Positions 52,300-64,000 of a stretch of DNA of 64,000 bases are shown here, piece by piece; the first letter of the stretch is position 1, and each line of letters starts with the position of its first letter. Position numbers and translations under genes: made by a program. The notes under the pieces are model-generated. The model searched no databases and had not been told where the DNA came from. It saw nothing but the letters and a program-made list of their open reading frames with translations. The stretch comes from Tetradesmus obliquus. Lineage: Eukaryota; Chlorophyta; Chlorophyceae; Sphaeropleales; Scenedesmaceae. The DNA lies in contig CP126201.1 in assembly GCA_030272155.1 (NCBI GenBank), positions 434,001-498,000 on the forward strand. Direction: 5' to 3'.

Positions 52300-53800
52300 T
52301 ATGTTTTAGACTAAAGATGCAGGTGCTGGGATATATGCTATTGTGATGTATGTGGTGCCAAGAACTTTACAGTAGGTGCTAGACCACAAGCACGTATTGG
52401 TTGCAGTTGACATGGGGTGTAAGTTCTAAATCCAGCATGTTGCTGCGGGTTGACTTGATGTGACTTAGCAGGATGTGTGTGCAGTGGTAGCAGGATGTTT
52501 GACTTGTACTTGCTGTAACAGGCAAGCGGGATTGTGTACAGGGCGTATATATCGCACTGCACATTCAGTGCATTCAGACGTATAGTTCCAGCAAGGTCCT
52601 TCTAGCTTCATGCTAGTCCTTGGTTGAGTGGAGTATGTTTAGTGCAGCATAACATGACACTAGTGTGGCGGAATGAGACCGGCGCATAGCTGTGCATGCT
52701 GGTGCAGAGCTGCACTGCTTTTGTTTGTGCCGCATGATGGCGCAGACTGCTGCGCTGTGTGCACAGTGCTGCAGCACCAGCAGGAGCAACGGACAGTTGT
52801 GGGCCTGAGCGTATACACATACGTGCCAGCATATTGCAGTACTTGGTGGCTAGCAATGCATCTTCATGTGCTGGTCATAACAGCATGCATAGACAGTTAA
52901 TCATTCCAGCGCTTGCTGCAGTGCATCGGGGTGATGCTGATGACCTATTCTGGTTGCACTGGCATGGTGGGCAGCGGTATGCCATAGTACGTACTTGGCC
53001 AATGCCATTCTCACAGGCTTGTCACAGGCTCCTGATGCAAGCAAGTCTGCCATGTAACACACTTGCATGTAACATCAACTGCCAGCAATATTAACAACGC
53101 ACATCTCCTGTGTTTGTCAGTCCCTCGGCACTGCCTTCAACACATGTACAAGCACCTGGGCAGGACAGAAGGTTGTGCATTGCACTGAACAAGCATCTTG
53201 AACATCGTCAACATCATCTCGGTCCCTGCCGCTGTCCATTAGGAGCAATCTGCGCCTTCCCCCTCTCCCTCTACTCTTATCAGGGCGAATCATGTTACCA
53301 TGTAAGCCATATCAAGTTCAAGTTGACGCAATGTATGTCTTGGTTCTGCTGCTATGGAACACAAATGTAATGTCCAGGAATCAGGTGGTACAGCTGACCA
53401 TTCAAACAGTCAGTCCTAAATAGTGATCACAGCTGACACGCAGCGAGCCTTCAAAGCATCATGATTGCAGCAGGGCACTTGCCGCGCCAAACAGAAAGGC
53501 CTGTTCCCTGGGAGCTGCATCAGAAGCAGACCGGCCAGTTTGGCCAGCCTATGCTCGTCAGTGCAAATCAAACATGGACAAAAACAGGACTGGCGTGAGC
53601 ATTCCAGGCTATAAGACGGGGCGGAGGAGGATTCTATTGCATGGTGCTGTGAGTCTTGTGGTAAGAACTCAATCCTATCAAGAATTCTTTGTTGACACAC
53701 GGAAATTCTTATTCCGCTGCAAATGGACTCGGCTGCCAGGCCGCCTGAGCGCTGCCCTCATTTTGAAGTTGGCCTAGGGATCAGCACCCTGTGCCAGGTA
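52300..53800. other. 3' region of paralogue A and intergenic DNA
   Basis: TGTAA at 52514-52518, about 215 bp after the stop, is a reasonable poly(A) signal. No further gene is supported up to 53800. Confidence 0.4.
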
Positions 53801-53804
53801 GTAA

Positions 53805-54260
53805 CTGGGCCGGCGGCCCCATGACCCAGGGTTTAGGTATAACCTTCGGGTTCCTAAACCCTAACCCAGCATTTCCTGCCAGGCCGCATGTGGGCCTGCT
53901 GCCCCATGAGCCAGCATCTCCTGCCAGGCCTGGCATATGCCAGGCCTAGGCCGCATGTGAGCATCAGAAGTTCTGCTGCATGACCCAGCATCTCCTGCCA
54001 GGCCGCATGCATGAGGAGCTCCTGTGAGAGCAATCCGATATGAGAGCAATCCGATGCTGCTCCACGGCAATATGAGAGCAATCCGATGCTGCTCCACGGT
54101 TCGGCCGCATGTGCCAGGCTGCATGTGGGTTGGCGGCCCCATGAGCAACCAGCATCTCCTGGCAACCCTGACCCAGCATCTCCTGCCAGGCTGCGTGTGG
54201 GCCGGCTGTACACGGCGGCCCCATGGTCCAGCATCTGCTGCCAGGCCGCATGACAGCAAA
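53805..54260. repeat. Degenerate GC-rich interspersed repeat with a telomere-like inverted motif
   Basis: The words cagcatctcctgccaggc, gccgcatgtgggcc and ggcggccccatga recur irregularly about five times. A separate unit, atatgagagcaatccgatgc, is repeated at about 54039-54100. Near the start, gggtttagg (53829-53837) and cctaaaccctaaccc (53853-53867) face each other across a 15-bp loop. Confidence 0.65.
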
Positions 54261-55084
54261 CTCCTCCACGGGTCGGCTCAGGATTACTTGCACACGGCAC
54301 AGACCGGCTGGTTGGGGCAGGTAAGGCAGCAACTGCAAAAGCATTGCAACACATCAAGCAACAAGTAGTTAGAAAGAGAAAGTGACAGTGACAAGTGAGA
54401 CATAGGGAAGCTTTGCATGCGGACTGCCTTTACCTTGTGCAGCTTGCAAGTTGACTGCCTTTGGGCTTGGTGTGCGACCATGCAAAAGCAGGTGCAGCAG
54501 TGCTCGAAGGCGGGCAGTTGTGCATGTACCATGCATGGATTTAACATCTGGCATGGTGCACAGGTGGCCGCCATAGGGTGCCCTTGGGACACCTTTCTCA
54601 ACCAACTGACCAACAGGCACTTGATACCACCCAACGGAAACATATGGGACAAGGTATAGAGCTGTGCAGTTGTGATCCACCACAGGATTACCGCAGCAAC
54701 GCTCAGCAGGCTACGTGTGCCGCCTACTGTCTTCAGGAGGTGCCGATGCCTGATTCCAGAACAACACGTGAGCTCGGACAAAAACGAAAAAAAAAACCAC
54801 GCAAGTCACACCTGCATGCATACTATGAAGGCTTCCCATTTGACCTGGGGGGAAGAGGGGCACAAAAGCATTATCTGCAGGTTCAAACGGATGGCACAAC
54901 AGCCAGAAAAAATGTATGTTGTTGCAAAGCATGATGCTGTAAACGTGTTAAGGTGTATTTTCAAAACGTTGCTCACAATTGTTCGCCGATTTGAGTGTCA
55001 CCATCCTCACACTTGCGCTTGTCGGTCCATGCAGAACAGTCGAAGCATTCGCACACACCACGCCCAGGCGCGTAAGAGGCAACG

Positions 55085-55345
55085 CACTGGCAGCAGCAGA
55101 ACAGGCAGTACAGGCAGAACAGGCAGTGCGCACAACACAGGCAGTACGGTCAGAACAGGCAGTACGGCCTGTACAGGCAGTACAGACAGCACAGTTAACA
55201 GACAGCAGACGGGCAGCACAGGCAGTTCATGCAGTGGGCAGCAGAACACGTATAAAAGGCAGTACATGCAGTGCACAGGGAGCGGCAGAACAGGCAGCAC
55301 AGGCGTGCACACAGCACAGTGCTGCGGGGCACACAGCACAGGCAG
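55085..55345. repeat. CAGGCAG-type minisatellite
   Basis: Short units of roughly 7-15 bp of the form ggcagtac, ggcagaaca and ggcagcac recur over about 250 bp. A tataaaagg word near 55249 lies inside the repeat and is not taken as a promoter. Open + strand frames through it are low complexity (AVQAEQAVRTTQAV) and not called. Confidence 0.7.
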
Positions 55346-55820
55346 TGCACAGTCAGTGTATGGAGCCAACCCAGGCAGCTGGAACTAAAGATTTCAGCAA
55401 GCATCGCTGTGTCTGGTTAGAGCCTCTGACCTCTCCTGTGAAGGTGTGGCACAGACACAGAACATTCTTGCCACCTAGAACTCAGACACTCAACCGCCAG
55501 AGAGCAAGGCTGTTAAACAAAACTGAAGTTTTTTACATGGACAGCATGCAGACTGAAACTGCACTGTCAACAGCATGCAGGCTCATGCCAGGCACCCACC
55601 TCCTTTCCATCATTGCAGTGGCCCCAGCCATATTCGGTTGACCAATCTTTGCAGCCGCCACTGCCATCCCAAGCCAAGGGTTTGACATCGCTAGCTAGAG
55701 CTGAGGCTGGAGCTGGAGCTGGTGCTGGTGCTGCAGACCAGTTGGTGGCGTATCTTAAACAGACAGCATGCAGATGCAACCACACTGTCAACAGCATGCA
55801 GGCTCCTGCCTGGCACCCAC

Positions 55821-56036
55821 CTCCTTCCCATCATTGCAGTGGCCCCATCCATACTCGGTTGACCAGTCTTTGCAGCCGCCAGTGCCATCCCAAGCCGAGG
55901 GCATGACCGCATCATCGCCAGCACCGCTAGCTAGAGCTGGCGCTGGAGCCGGAGCGGGAGCTGGGGCTGGGGCTGCTAGCGAGCAGTTGGGGGCGCTGCC
56001 GAGGGGAGGTGTTGGAGGTGTGGGGTCGTTGCCCAT
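55821..56036 (-). CDS. Exon encoding a Pro-Ala linker and a Trp/Cys motif (gene boundaries unresolved)
   Basis: The minus-strand frame holds MGNDPTPPTPPLGSAP, a PA-repeat linker, then DGTGGCKDWSTEYGWGHC and a donor gtgggt after DGKE. The exon may start further upstream (the frame stays open to about 56147, reading RLQFHSNGAPLTRRAAVI). A tandem copy of the linker, motif and donor lies at about 55735-55600, 221 bp further on. The Cys/Trp motif with a Pro linker suggests an extracellular binding module, perhaps of the neighbouring secreted protein, but I could not join it in frame. Confidence 0.4.
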
Positions 56037-56167
56037 TGCAGCAGCGATGACGGCTGCGCGGCGAGTGAGGGGGGCGCCGTTTGAATGGAACTGCAACCGC
56101 TGAGCGCACACCATCACATCGCAGACAGTCACACCTGCGCGGTACACACATTTTCCCCATGAGCGGA

Positions 56168-57093
56168 TTAGCGGCTCGCTGGGCTAGTGCCTGGGGTCGG
56201 GTTCAGTCCCAAACGTGCATTGTATTGTATTGTATTTGAAGAGATCAGCAGCGAGTCGGGTGGCAGATGTGCAGGGATGTAACAGTGATGCAGCTGCTGC
56301 ACAGCACCACAATGCACGGGGAACTGCCGCAGTGAATGTGCCTGACTGTGGCTGTACGGTACAGCATTGTACATGGACAGCTGTGACTGCGTGATTAGCC
56401 ACTTGGAGCGCCAGAAGCCTTCGGGCAGGGGGGCTTCTGGACCAGCATTGCTTGAAGGTGCGCCGTTGTACAACTGCACATGTGCATTTACCATGCCTGA
56501 AACTGTCATATAACATGTGTGTGCAAACACCACAGCCTTGCTGGCTGGCCGCCAGCACTGTGTGCTCTCAACACTGCCGACGCTGTCGTACTGAACACAG
56601 CTGTGTTTCTGTAACAGGGGTTGCTGCCAGAACTCTCACCTGGTGCATCAAACACCACCTGCATGGAAACAGCATCAGCAACAGCCACAGAAGCAAAACA
56701 TACAACGTCAGCTCCTGTCTGCAACAGCGCATATGTGTTGAAGTCCCAAATACAAGCTGCCTGAAAAAGTGTGTCTATTGTTCACTGAATCAATATTACA
56801 CCAACAATATATATACAGCAACACCCCATGCGCCCATTGCTGCAGCACAGTGCGACGCAACCCCTCCCACCCCAAGCCAGCTCTAGACGTAAGGGTCAAC
56901 CCTACAGCACTCACAGTGTGTGCCGTCACGGGGCTCTGCTCCGCATTGCATATGAAGGAGCGTGGTGCCGGTGCCGTGACAGCCAGATTGCCAAGCTTGC
57001 GCACACCGCACAGCTCAAAGGTCTTCATCGCTGCTGCCAGGTGCTTGGGCCCATCAGGGCCGCGCGCAGCCTGTGTCAGGCGGGCCATGTCTG

Positions 57094-57127
<34 letters not shown>

Positions 57128-57663
57128 AAGGAACCTCTTCATTTTCAGCATCAGCAGAGCTGTCATACGGACAGCAGCAGCAAAAGCAGTTTTACGTGCA
57201 CAAGCTGGAGTTCTCAAGTGTCAGGTGCTATGCTGGCTGTGCGTATGTCAGCGGGTTGGCTGTTGCTAGCTGCAGCTGCAGGCTGACTGTGCACACCTGC
57301 ATCACCCTTCAGCACCCTCAGGACTGAGCTGGCATTCACAGGATCATTGGCCTTGATCTTGGCAGTGACGTTGTAGATGTTCCACGTTCCAGTTGGCAGA
57401 TAGGCGTGCGCGTTAGCTGCAAACCCGCGGTCGCTCACAACACAGCCAGCTACGGCAGATGAGACCCCGGCTGAACCAGTGGCGAACAATGACGTGGCAG
57501 GGATAGCTACCCAGCGAGGAGCCGTTGCAGAACACGGGTTGTTATACTTCAATGGCCCACAGACGTCGCCTTCTTTCACGCCTTGTGCGTGCACGGCGTG
57601 GAAAGTGCTGGCCAACAGGATGATGAGCGGGGCCATACACAAGCCATGAAGCGTATAAGCCAT
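56168..57663 (-). CDS. Secreted protein of unknown family
   Basis: Four minus-strand exons in one frame (316 aa): 57663-57297, 57090-56915, 56718-56640 and 56496-56168. The signal peptide is MAYTLHGLCMAPLIILLAST with likely cleavage after HAVHA. The mature part begins QGVKEGDVCGPLKYNNPCS and includes TSLFATGSAGVSSAVAGC, LPTGTWNIYNVTAKIK, a helical stretch DMARLTQAARGPDGPKHLAA, SFICNAEQSPVTAH, and a C-terminus with FWRSKWLITQSQLSMYN. Several Cys and N-glycosylation sequons (NVT, NAS) fit an extracellular protein. A CTG run on the sense strand sits right before exon 2. A relic of the last exon lies near 40.35 kb. I recognise no family; it lies between the two helical-repeat paralogues. Confidence 0.7.
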
Positions 57664-57679
57664 GATATAAATGATCAAG

Positions 57680-59078
57680 AATGAACTGCAAGCGCCTTGA
57701 GATTCCCACGCGAAGGCTTCAGCCGCTCAAGCACTGTGCAATGCCAGACTGCTCTTAGCATGTAACCAACACAGGCAACTAGGCTTCAGAGACTGACCAT
57801 ACACCAAAAAGGCATTAAGTAATAATTTATTGAAGCAGCCCCGGTCGCCATCACTACCGCATTTGCTAACACAACACGCCATCGCCTGTGACATGACCAC
57901 TGCATTTGCTAATGGTTCGCTGCATCTGCCGTCAACGTTTCACGGATTCAAACGCTGTTTAAACCTGCTTACAGTAAAAGAAATACCATGTATCTGATCA
58001 TCTCTCAGTTACAGTGCTGTCATCTGGGCATGTAGCTCGAGCAGAACTCACGGTGCGAAGGTCGTGGTGAAGCTTCGTCTCACGCAGCACAAAGCCACCG
58101 CTTACCCGAATCCCCTGATACTAGTATTCAAAGCTGCAGAGATAGAATTTTGCAACACCTGCATGCAGCATAACGCCCCACGTAAGCCAAAACTGAACCC
58201 TGCATAAGGGGCGCTTCATACTGTGAAGCAGATCAGCAGCTTGCTAGTTTATACGCCACACAGAGCGTGTTTGCTTGCAGGGATCCACATCACACCTCCT
58301 CTACAAGTTCCAGATGCTGCAGGTAACTGCTTTGCAACAAGCACACGTTGCCATTGGGTGAGACAAACATGATTGCAAAGCGAGTGACCATCTACTGCTA
58401 CAAAGTGTATTGACAACCCCCTGCAACACATGCATTGCAGTGGCGCTACAGTTCTGGCCTCTGAACCACCACCACAAGTATACCCAAATAATACACTTAT
58501 GACAACACCAAATGCTGCGGACTACACTTGTGATTCTACACACACCTGCCAAGCAGACGCTGCTGCTGCTGCTGCTGCCGGCAGGTGCTGTGCGATAGAA
58601 AGCCAGCCCTGACAATACCCACCATACACCTGTCCTAGCAACACCAACATACTACACACTACCCGTGTGCTACTTGCAAACTCTCAGGGTACAGAGAGCT
58701 TTGGCTCTCTGCGGCAACATCGAATTCTGCTGCCCACAGCACTACGGCAGTGCGCCATGTCTGCATGCTGCAGCAGTCGAATAATCAATGACAAGCAAGT
58801 ACATTTTGCTTGTCGAAATGGCTGCAATGACTTCAATCATGATTGAGTTGCATCTTAAGCTCCCGAGCAGATGCTGCAGCTGTAACAAGTGCAGCTGCCA
58901 AGGGTGGTGCCCTAGGACTCAACCCCACTGCCTGCATGCATACACGGATCGGAACAACCAAGCCAATGCGCAGCAAGAGCAGCAGCACATACACCAGCTT
59001 GAGCAGTGACGTGCCACAACTGCTGCCTCCGTGAAGACTCAACAAACAGCATCAGCAGGCACAAGCACTGTAGATGGC
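57680..59078. other. Intergenic stretch
   Basis: No exon with splice or start support on either strand. The left part should contain the promoter of the secreted protein gene starting at 57663, but I see no convincing TATA box. Confidence 0.4.
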
Positions 59079-59083
59079 TTACA
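59079..59083 (-). terminator. TGTAA polyadenylation signal candidate for paralogue B
   Basis: TTACA on the + strand is TGTAA on the gene's strand, about 120 bp after the stop at 59204, a typical distance in chlorophycean algae. Confidence 0.5.
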
Positions 59084-59203
59084 GCAGCAACAGCAGCAGC
59101 ACCCTGGATTCGAATTTGCCATGTAGCCTAATCACCGCACCGACTACAGCTGCACTGCTGCTGCTGCTGCTGCTACTGCTACTGCTCATCACGCCAAACC
59201 GAT

Positions 59204-61211
59204 TCACCCCAGCATTCCAAACCGCAGGGGCCCCACGCCCGCGCGGCCGCCGCCAGTCGTCACCCTGATAAACGGTCCGATGTTGAAGCTGCTGCCCCTG
59301 CTGCTGGCGGCAGGGATGCTCTGTCCGATGTTGTCAACGCCAAAATTGAACTTCTCCAGCAGCTGCATGGACAGCACGATCTGGCCGGCGCTCAGGGAGT
59401 TCATGAGGCGGGCCAGTGTGGCTGCCTGGCTGTCGCTGATGCGTGCAAACATGCTGATGAGCAGGCCAAACTTGTTGGGCGGCGTCTGTGTGCAGCAAGG
59501 AAGGGCAGCCGCAGAAAAAGAGAGGAAACAGAAGCAGCAGTTGCAGCAGCAGCGGCAGTAGCAGCAGGAGCAGCAGAGAAAAGTTGTAAGCAGCAAAAAG
59601 ATTGCAGCAGGCCTGAGGAGTGACAAGAGGGTTCATGAGGCAGGCGAGTGTGGCTGCCTGGCTGTCGCTGATGCGCGCAAACATGCTGATGAGCAGGCAA
59701 AACTTGTTGGGCAGGGTTCGTTGTGGCAGGAAAGGGCAGCAGCAGACAGGGGAAGGGAACAGAAGCAGCAGCGGCAGCAGCAGCGGCAGCAGGTGCGAAG
59801 ATAAAAGTCAGCAGCAAAGATTGCAGCAGGCCTGAGGAATAACAAGAGGGGTTCATGAGGCGGGCCAGTGTGGCTGCCTGGCTGTCACTGATGCGTGCAA
59901 ACATGCTGATGAGCAGGCCAAACTTGTTGGGCGGGGTCTGTTCGCAGCAATGAAGAGCAGCAGCACAGCAGCAAATGAGGGCAGGTTGAGGTGATAGGCA
60001 TCAGCATGATGAGCAGGCCACCTTGTGGTGGTGGTCTGTGTGCAGCAAGGCAAGGCAGCAGCAGACAAAGGCAGAGACAGCACCACACCAGGGAACATAC
60101 ATGAGGGCGCTCTTGTTGAACATGTTTAAAAAAGCGCTGCCGTGTTGTCGCCCAGCATAATGCACGCATGAGCAGCTGCAGCCGCAGCCCAGCAGAATGC
60201 ATGCGACAGCAGTAGCGCTGGCACTTGTGCCTTGCAGCAGAGATGTGCAGCCCCTCTACTGCGGCTGGTGCTGCAGCACGCTCTGGCATTCAAGCGTGTG
60301 TATTTCTCAACATGCAGGATGCTGTTCTGCTGGCTGCTGCTGCTGCTGCTGCAGGTGATTGCACAAGCACGCACCTGCTTAGTGAAGAAGACCAGCTTGC
60401 TGATCGTCTCCGCATCCTGGGCTGCCAGCGTCTTCAGCTGTGCCACGACCACATTGGAGTCGGCGCCTTGCACTGACAGCAGCGCAGCCAGTGTGGGGCG
60501 CGGGATGCGGCCGATGGCCTGCAGACATTCACATGCATGTTACATTTTGTGTTGTACATATGGGATGTGACAACGTCAAGAGCAAGCAGTTTTTTTGCAG
60601 GCACGGATCAGGCTGCCCCAGCTACTCATCCCGAAGACCTCTGGCCTTGTGCTACCCAGCAGCTGGGTGAAAGCGGGCAAATTTGCAAGTGTCTTGGGGC
60701 TCTGGCTGCCCAGGATGGTGAGGATTTGAGTCATCACAGCAGCAGCTTGGCTGGAGTGCTGCTGCTGCTGCTGCTGCTTTTTAACACTGCAGAGCCACTC
60801 ACCTGGGTGAATGCAGCCAGGTTTGGTCAGGCAGCAAGTCTGCAACAGCTACTGCTGCTGCTTGTGCAGAGCCACTCACCCCAAACACCTCCGGCCTGGT
60901 GCTGCCCAGCAGCTGGGTGAAAGCGGGCAAGATTGCAAGTGTCTTGGGGCTCTGGTTGCCCAGGATGCTGCTACTACTGCCAAAAAAACAATAGCACAGC
61001 CACTCACCCCAAACACCTCCGGCCTTGTGCTGCCCAGCAGCTGGGTGAAAGCAGGCAGGTTTGCAAGTGTCATGGGGCTCTGGCTGCCCAGGATGGTCAG
61101 GATCTGAGTCATCACTGGCAGCAGCTTAGCTGGCGTGAACTTGCAGACAGCAGCGCCGATGTCGCGGTTGGAGGTGAGGGCGCCGCTGACCTCGAAGGCC
61201 TGCGTAGCAGA

Positions 61212-61242
<31 letters not shown>

Positions 61243-61244
61243 GA

Positions 61245-61276
<32 letters not shown>

Positions 61277-61869
61277 CATGTTGGCTAGTTGTGTGTAGGG
61301 TAGCTGCATGAACCGCTGAGCATGCTAGCAACCCTCCCATGTTGGACTGCAAGTGCAGGCTCAAGCAGGCAGGGCCAAAGACATTGATGTATGAACACCC
61401 TTATCAATAATGACTGAGCAGGAGTACACTGCAGCAGCAGCGTCGCACCTTGAGGAATGGCACGCAGCCGTCCTGCTGCAGCTTCCTGCCAAGTGACAGC
61501 CGGGCACCGCCCAGCTGCAGCCCAGCACCAGCACCACCCAGGGAAATACCACCAGATCCACCAGATCCAGATCCAGATCCAAATGAGATGCCTCTTCCCC
61601 AAGGACCAAACTTCATGCCACCGGCTGTGCCAATGCTGAACACAGGCGTCATGATTGTGCGCTGCTGTGGGGTGGCCACAGCCACACTCTGCACAGGCCC
61701 CAGGCCCCCAACCATGCCCGAGAGCTTCTGCAGTAGGTGGGGTGGCAGTGTGTTGACTGCAGTGACCATGAGGTCCACCTGCTGCTGCGTGATGCTGCCA
61801 AACATTGGGGCGAGCGCCTCCAGCTGGGAGCGGGAGACCTGCGGCAGCAGCAGCAGCGGCAGCAGCGGC

Positions 61870-61912
<43 letters not shown>

Positions 61913-62665
61913 CATAGAGGAGGAATGAGCCATTCAGCAGCTGGCCGTTGCACATGTATGCAATGTGTCCAACGTGCACGCCACTGATGCTGCTGCTCAT
62001 GTGTTAAACAGCAGTTGTGGTTCGTGACTTTGATGCATCTGAACAAAGGCTAACCCTTGCCCTTGCAACAAGTGTTTTAAGCACCACTTTCCTTAGCAGT
62101 GCACCACACAGCTTGTGTAGCCTTCGATAAGCACATGATCACTACAGCCAGCAAAGTTGGACCATATCTGCCGCCTCGCTCCCCCATGAAGTTCAGCAAG
62201 CACTACCCAGCTGGCATTACACACGGCAGGGGTCTGCACTTAGAAGTTGTTGATGTCAGAACAGCTGTGTTGTCACTCACCCCCTTTAGGAAGCTCAGCA
62301 TGCGTGCCACTGTGGCAGGCTGCTGCTGCGCCAGCAGCGGCATCACCACCTTGAGCGTGTCTGCAGGCACGCCTTGCACCATGGGAGTGAGAGCGTTTAG
62401 CTCGTTGCTTGACAGGGAGAAGAAGGGCTGCAGCAGTAAAAGCAGCAGGGCCAGAAAACAAGCAGCAAACTGGGTGATGTGTACTACTGGTGCACACTCT
62501 GGCACCAACCACGCAGTGCAGCAAGCAAGAAGCCAGCGCCACAGACTACTGCTGCAACAAGCCTGCCACAGGGACAAGTGTCATCAGACACATCTGGCGC
62601 CGGCCACCATGCACCTTGAGCTCAGCAGGTGAGCGTGTGCCACTTAGGCTTTGCTGGACAAGTGG

Positions 62666-62716
<51 letters not shown>

Positions 62717-64000
62717 GTCCTCACATGCACCCACCTTGAGCTCAGCGGGTGAGCGTGTGATGACGACCTTGATGAGCTCCGGCAGCTGCTGCAGCTGTCG
62801 CTGTCACTCTGCTGCAGCTGCCGCTGCCAAGTCCCATGAATCAGGTGCACCCCGCCCCCTTCCCCACACCCTCTGCCACCCACCTTGAGCTCAGCGGGTG
62901 AGTGGGTGATGACGACCTTGATCAGCTCTGGCAGCTGCGGCAGCTGTCGCCATCACTTTGCTTCTGCCCCTGCTGCTGCCAACTCCTGTGAATCACATGC
63001 ATTTCCCTTCATCACTACCATCACCCACCTTTAGCTCGGCAGGGGAGCGTGTGATGACCACCTTGATCAGCTCCGGCAGCTGCTGCAGCTGCTGCAGGTC
63101 CATGTTCTTCAAGTTGGCTGACAGCCTGTTCATGGTGTCCACCAGGTTGACAGAGGCAGGCACCTTGCAGGCAAGCTCGCCCAGAGCTGCCACAAGCTTC
63201 TCATCGCCCAGGGCATCTCCCTGCGGTTGTTGAACACAAGACAATCAATTATGATGAAAGCGGCACACCATGGTACAAAATGAAAGAAGTATCACGAGGC
63301 AGCATTTGGATGTTATTGGATTAGCAGGGTGGAATGGTTGGCTGGCGGTGGCAGCTGGCTGGGTAACGGTGACACCAAGCGAATGACTAGCTGTTCTGGT
63401 GTATGCCGCAAGAGTCCAGCACAAATCAAGGGTGGCGTATGAAGAGAGTTTAAAAGCTGGCACGTCTGCCCCTGGATGCCATGCAATAATACATCTATGC
63501 ACCCACTGGTGCTGTGCAGGCAGCAGCAGCAGCTACAGCCAGCTACAGCACTGCCTGCTGGCAGTGTCCCATGCTGCTGGCAAGAGCTCAGGGGCTGAGA
63601 ATACTTACCGCAGTTGCAGGGTTGCAGTTCTGCGCCTGCGGTCAGTGAACGATATATGGTCAGAAAAGCACATTTGCAAAGCAGCCCAAGTGCAGCAAAG
63701 CGTGGGTTACTCGAAGTCGAGCCAACCGATGATGCAATACAACCGGAAAGTCAAGCTCGTTGACAACCGTTGTGGTTTCAATCATTGCCTGCCGCTGCTT
63801 TTGCTGCTTTGGCAGCGAGTGACTCCGGTGACACTGCTGCACAGCCCTGAAAGGGCCTCACCTGGGCACCTGTAAGCAAAAGCAAACGATTATGAGCAAT
63901 CTAATACTTCAAACGGCATGTTGATCCGATTCACAAGTGTTGCAGGTCGCTGCCTGCGCACCTGAAGCCAGCAGAACGCCCACCAGGCATACCACTGCCA
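59204..64000 (-). CDS. Secreted all-helical repeat protein, paralogue B (5' end cut by window)
   Basis: Nine minus-strand exons: 64000-63962 (partial), 63869-63862 (8 nt), 63635-63609, 63220-63029, 62427-62281, 61838-61449, 61199-61008, 60518-60375 and 59485-59204. At least 473 codons are present. The visible N-terminus AVVCLVGVLLASGAQAQNC is the end of a signal peptide. Exon by exon it matches paralogue A: LGELACKVPASVNLVDTMNR, PFFSLSSNELNALTPM, GSITQQQVDLMVTAVNTLP, AAVCKFTPAKLLPVMTQIL, RIPRPTLAALLSVQGAD and FARISDSQAATLARLMNSLS. Exon 6 ends in a Gly/Ser-rich tail with a short GSGSGSGG run where A has Asn/Ala repeats. The four Cys positions correspond. Exons 4 to 9 are all phase 0. The gene runs toward paralogue A, so the pair is convergent. 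Function unknown, probably extracellular. Confidence 0.78.
59635..60040 (-). repeat. Copies of the exon-9 start in paralogue B
   Basis: The segment coding NKFGLLISMFARISDSQAAT with its acceptor occurs near 59930-59850 and 59715-59635, and a shorter relic lies near 60030, upstream of the true exon start at 59485. The copies keep 80 or more bp of near identity, end in short open tails, and have no donor, so they are intronic. Confidence 0.85.
60626..60970 (-). repeat. Copies of the exon-7 end with donor in paralogue B
   Basis: The exon end coding LPAFTQLLGSTRPEVFG with donor gtgagt (true end 61008) is repeated at about 60965-60880 with an intact donor. It recurs at about 60730-60626, where the donor has become gatgag. 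A bare donor fragment (ccactcacctgggtgaatgc) lies near 60793. Confidence 0.85.
62611..62945 (-). repeat. Three extra copies of the exon-4 end with donor in paralogue B
   Basis: Motif LPELIKVVITRSPAELK then gtgggtg. The true end is 63029; copies end at 62883, 62735 and 62615 (the last one short, with donor gtgcat). Spacing is 120-148 bp. A CTG run (+ strand, about 62667-62715) lies between the last two, which is CAG on the sense strand. Confidence 0.88.

Noticed and set aside
53829-53867. Chromosome end
   Set aside because: Only one or two telomere-type units are present, inverted, with ordinary genes on both sides.
55249-55257. tataaaagg as a promoter
   Set aside because: It lies within the CAGGCAG minisatellite and no gene start follows on the + strand.

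Overview
The window looks like nuclear DNA of a green alga, most likely a chlorophycean (Sphaeropleales or Volvocales type). The reasons are intron-dense genes with GT..CAG introns, long CAG/CTG runs coding for poly-Gln, poly-Ser and poly-Ala, TGTAA near some gene ends, Ser-Pro linkers of algal wall proteins, and a chloroplast-type transit peptide on one very large protein. There is no operon, prophage, rRNA, recognisable tRNA or CRISPR. Gene models were built by hand from splice signals and reading phase. For eight multi-exon models the proposed exons give one uninterrupted frame, and this phase agreement is the main evidence for them. Family names come from remembered motifs, not from a search.

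Layout. 1-2.7 kb (+): pieces of a BTB-like protein gene and a short following model. 3.9-4.6 kb (-): a small coiled-coil protein. 6.7-8.8 kb (-): a Gln/Ser-rich protein. 9.0-12.0 kb (+): a VASt-domain protein with a C-terminal membrane anchor, probably a sterol or lipid transfer protein. 12-17.4 kb: gene-poor DNA holding a ~180-bp satellite with a three-unit higher-order period, enclosed by diverged ~300-bp direct repeats. 17.5-25.6 kb (-): a secreted GH81 endo-1,3-beta-glucanase with three six-cysteine modules (13 exons, 1190 aa). 27.1-39.5 kb (+): a 2673-aa protein, probably chloroplast-targeted, with helical PPR-like repeats (11 exons). 41.6-42.7 kb (-): a secreted protein with an Ig/PKD-like region. 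43.1-45.8 kb (-): a coiled-coil protein ending in a J-like HPD domain. 46.5-52.3 kb (+) and 64.0-59.2 kb (-): two convergent paralogues of an unrecognised secreted all-helical family with matching exon plans, including an 8-nt microexon in both. 56.2-57.7 kb (-): another secreted protein, lying between the paralogues.

The most striking feature is not one gene. About twenty exon edges in five genes are tandemly duplicated together with their splice site, and the extra copies almost always lie on the intron side. Examples are seven donors at ~125-bp spacing (47407-48175), eight donors at exactly 47 bp (38305-38634), and four acceptors after CTG runs (50243-50649). Introns here seem to grow by duplicating exon/intron junctions, leaving ladders of decoy or alternative splice sites. 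In addition, CTG runs (sense strand) sit immediately before many 3' splice sites.

Functionally, most of the right half encodes secreted proteins, and the GH81 enzyme on the left also acts outside the cell. This suggests a cell-wall or extracellular-matrix neighbourhood, but that is inference.
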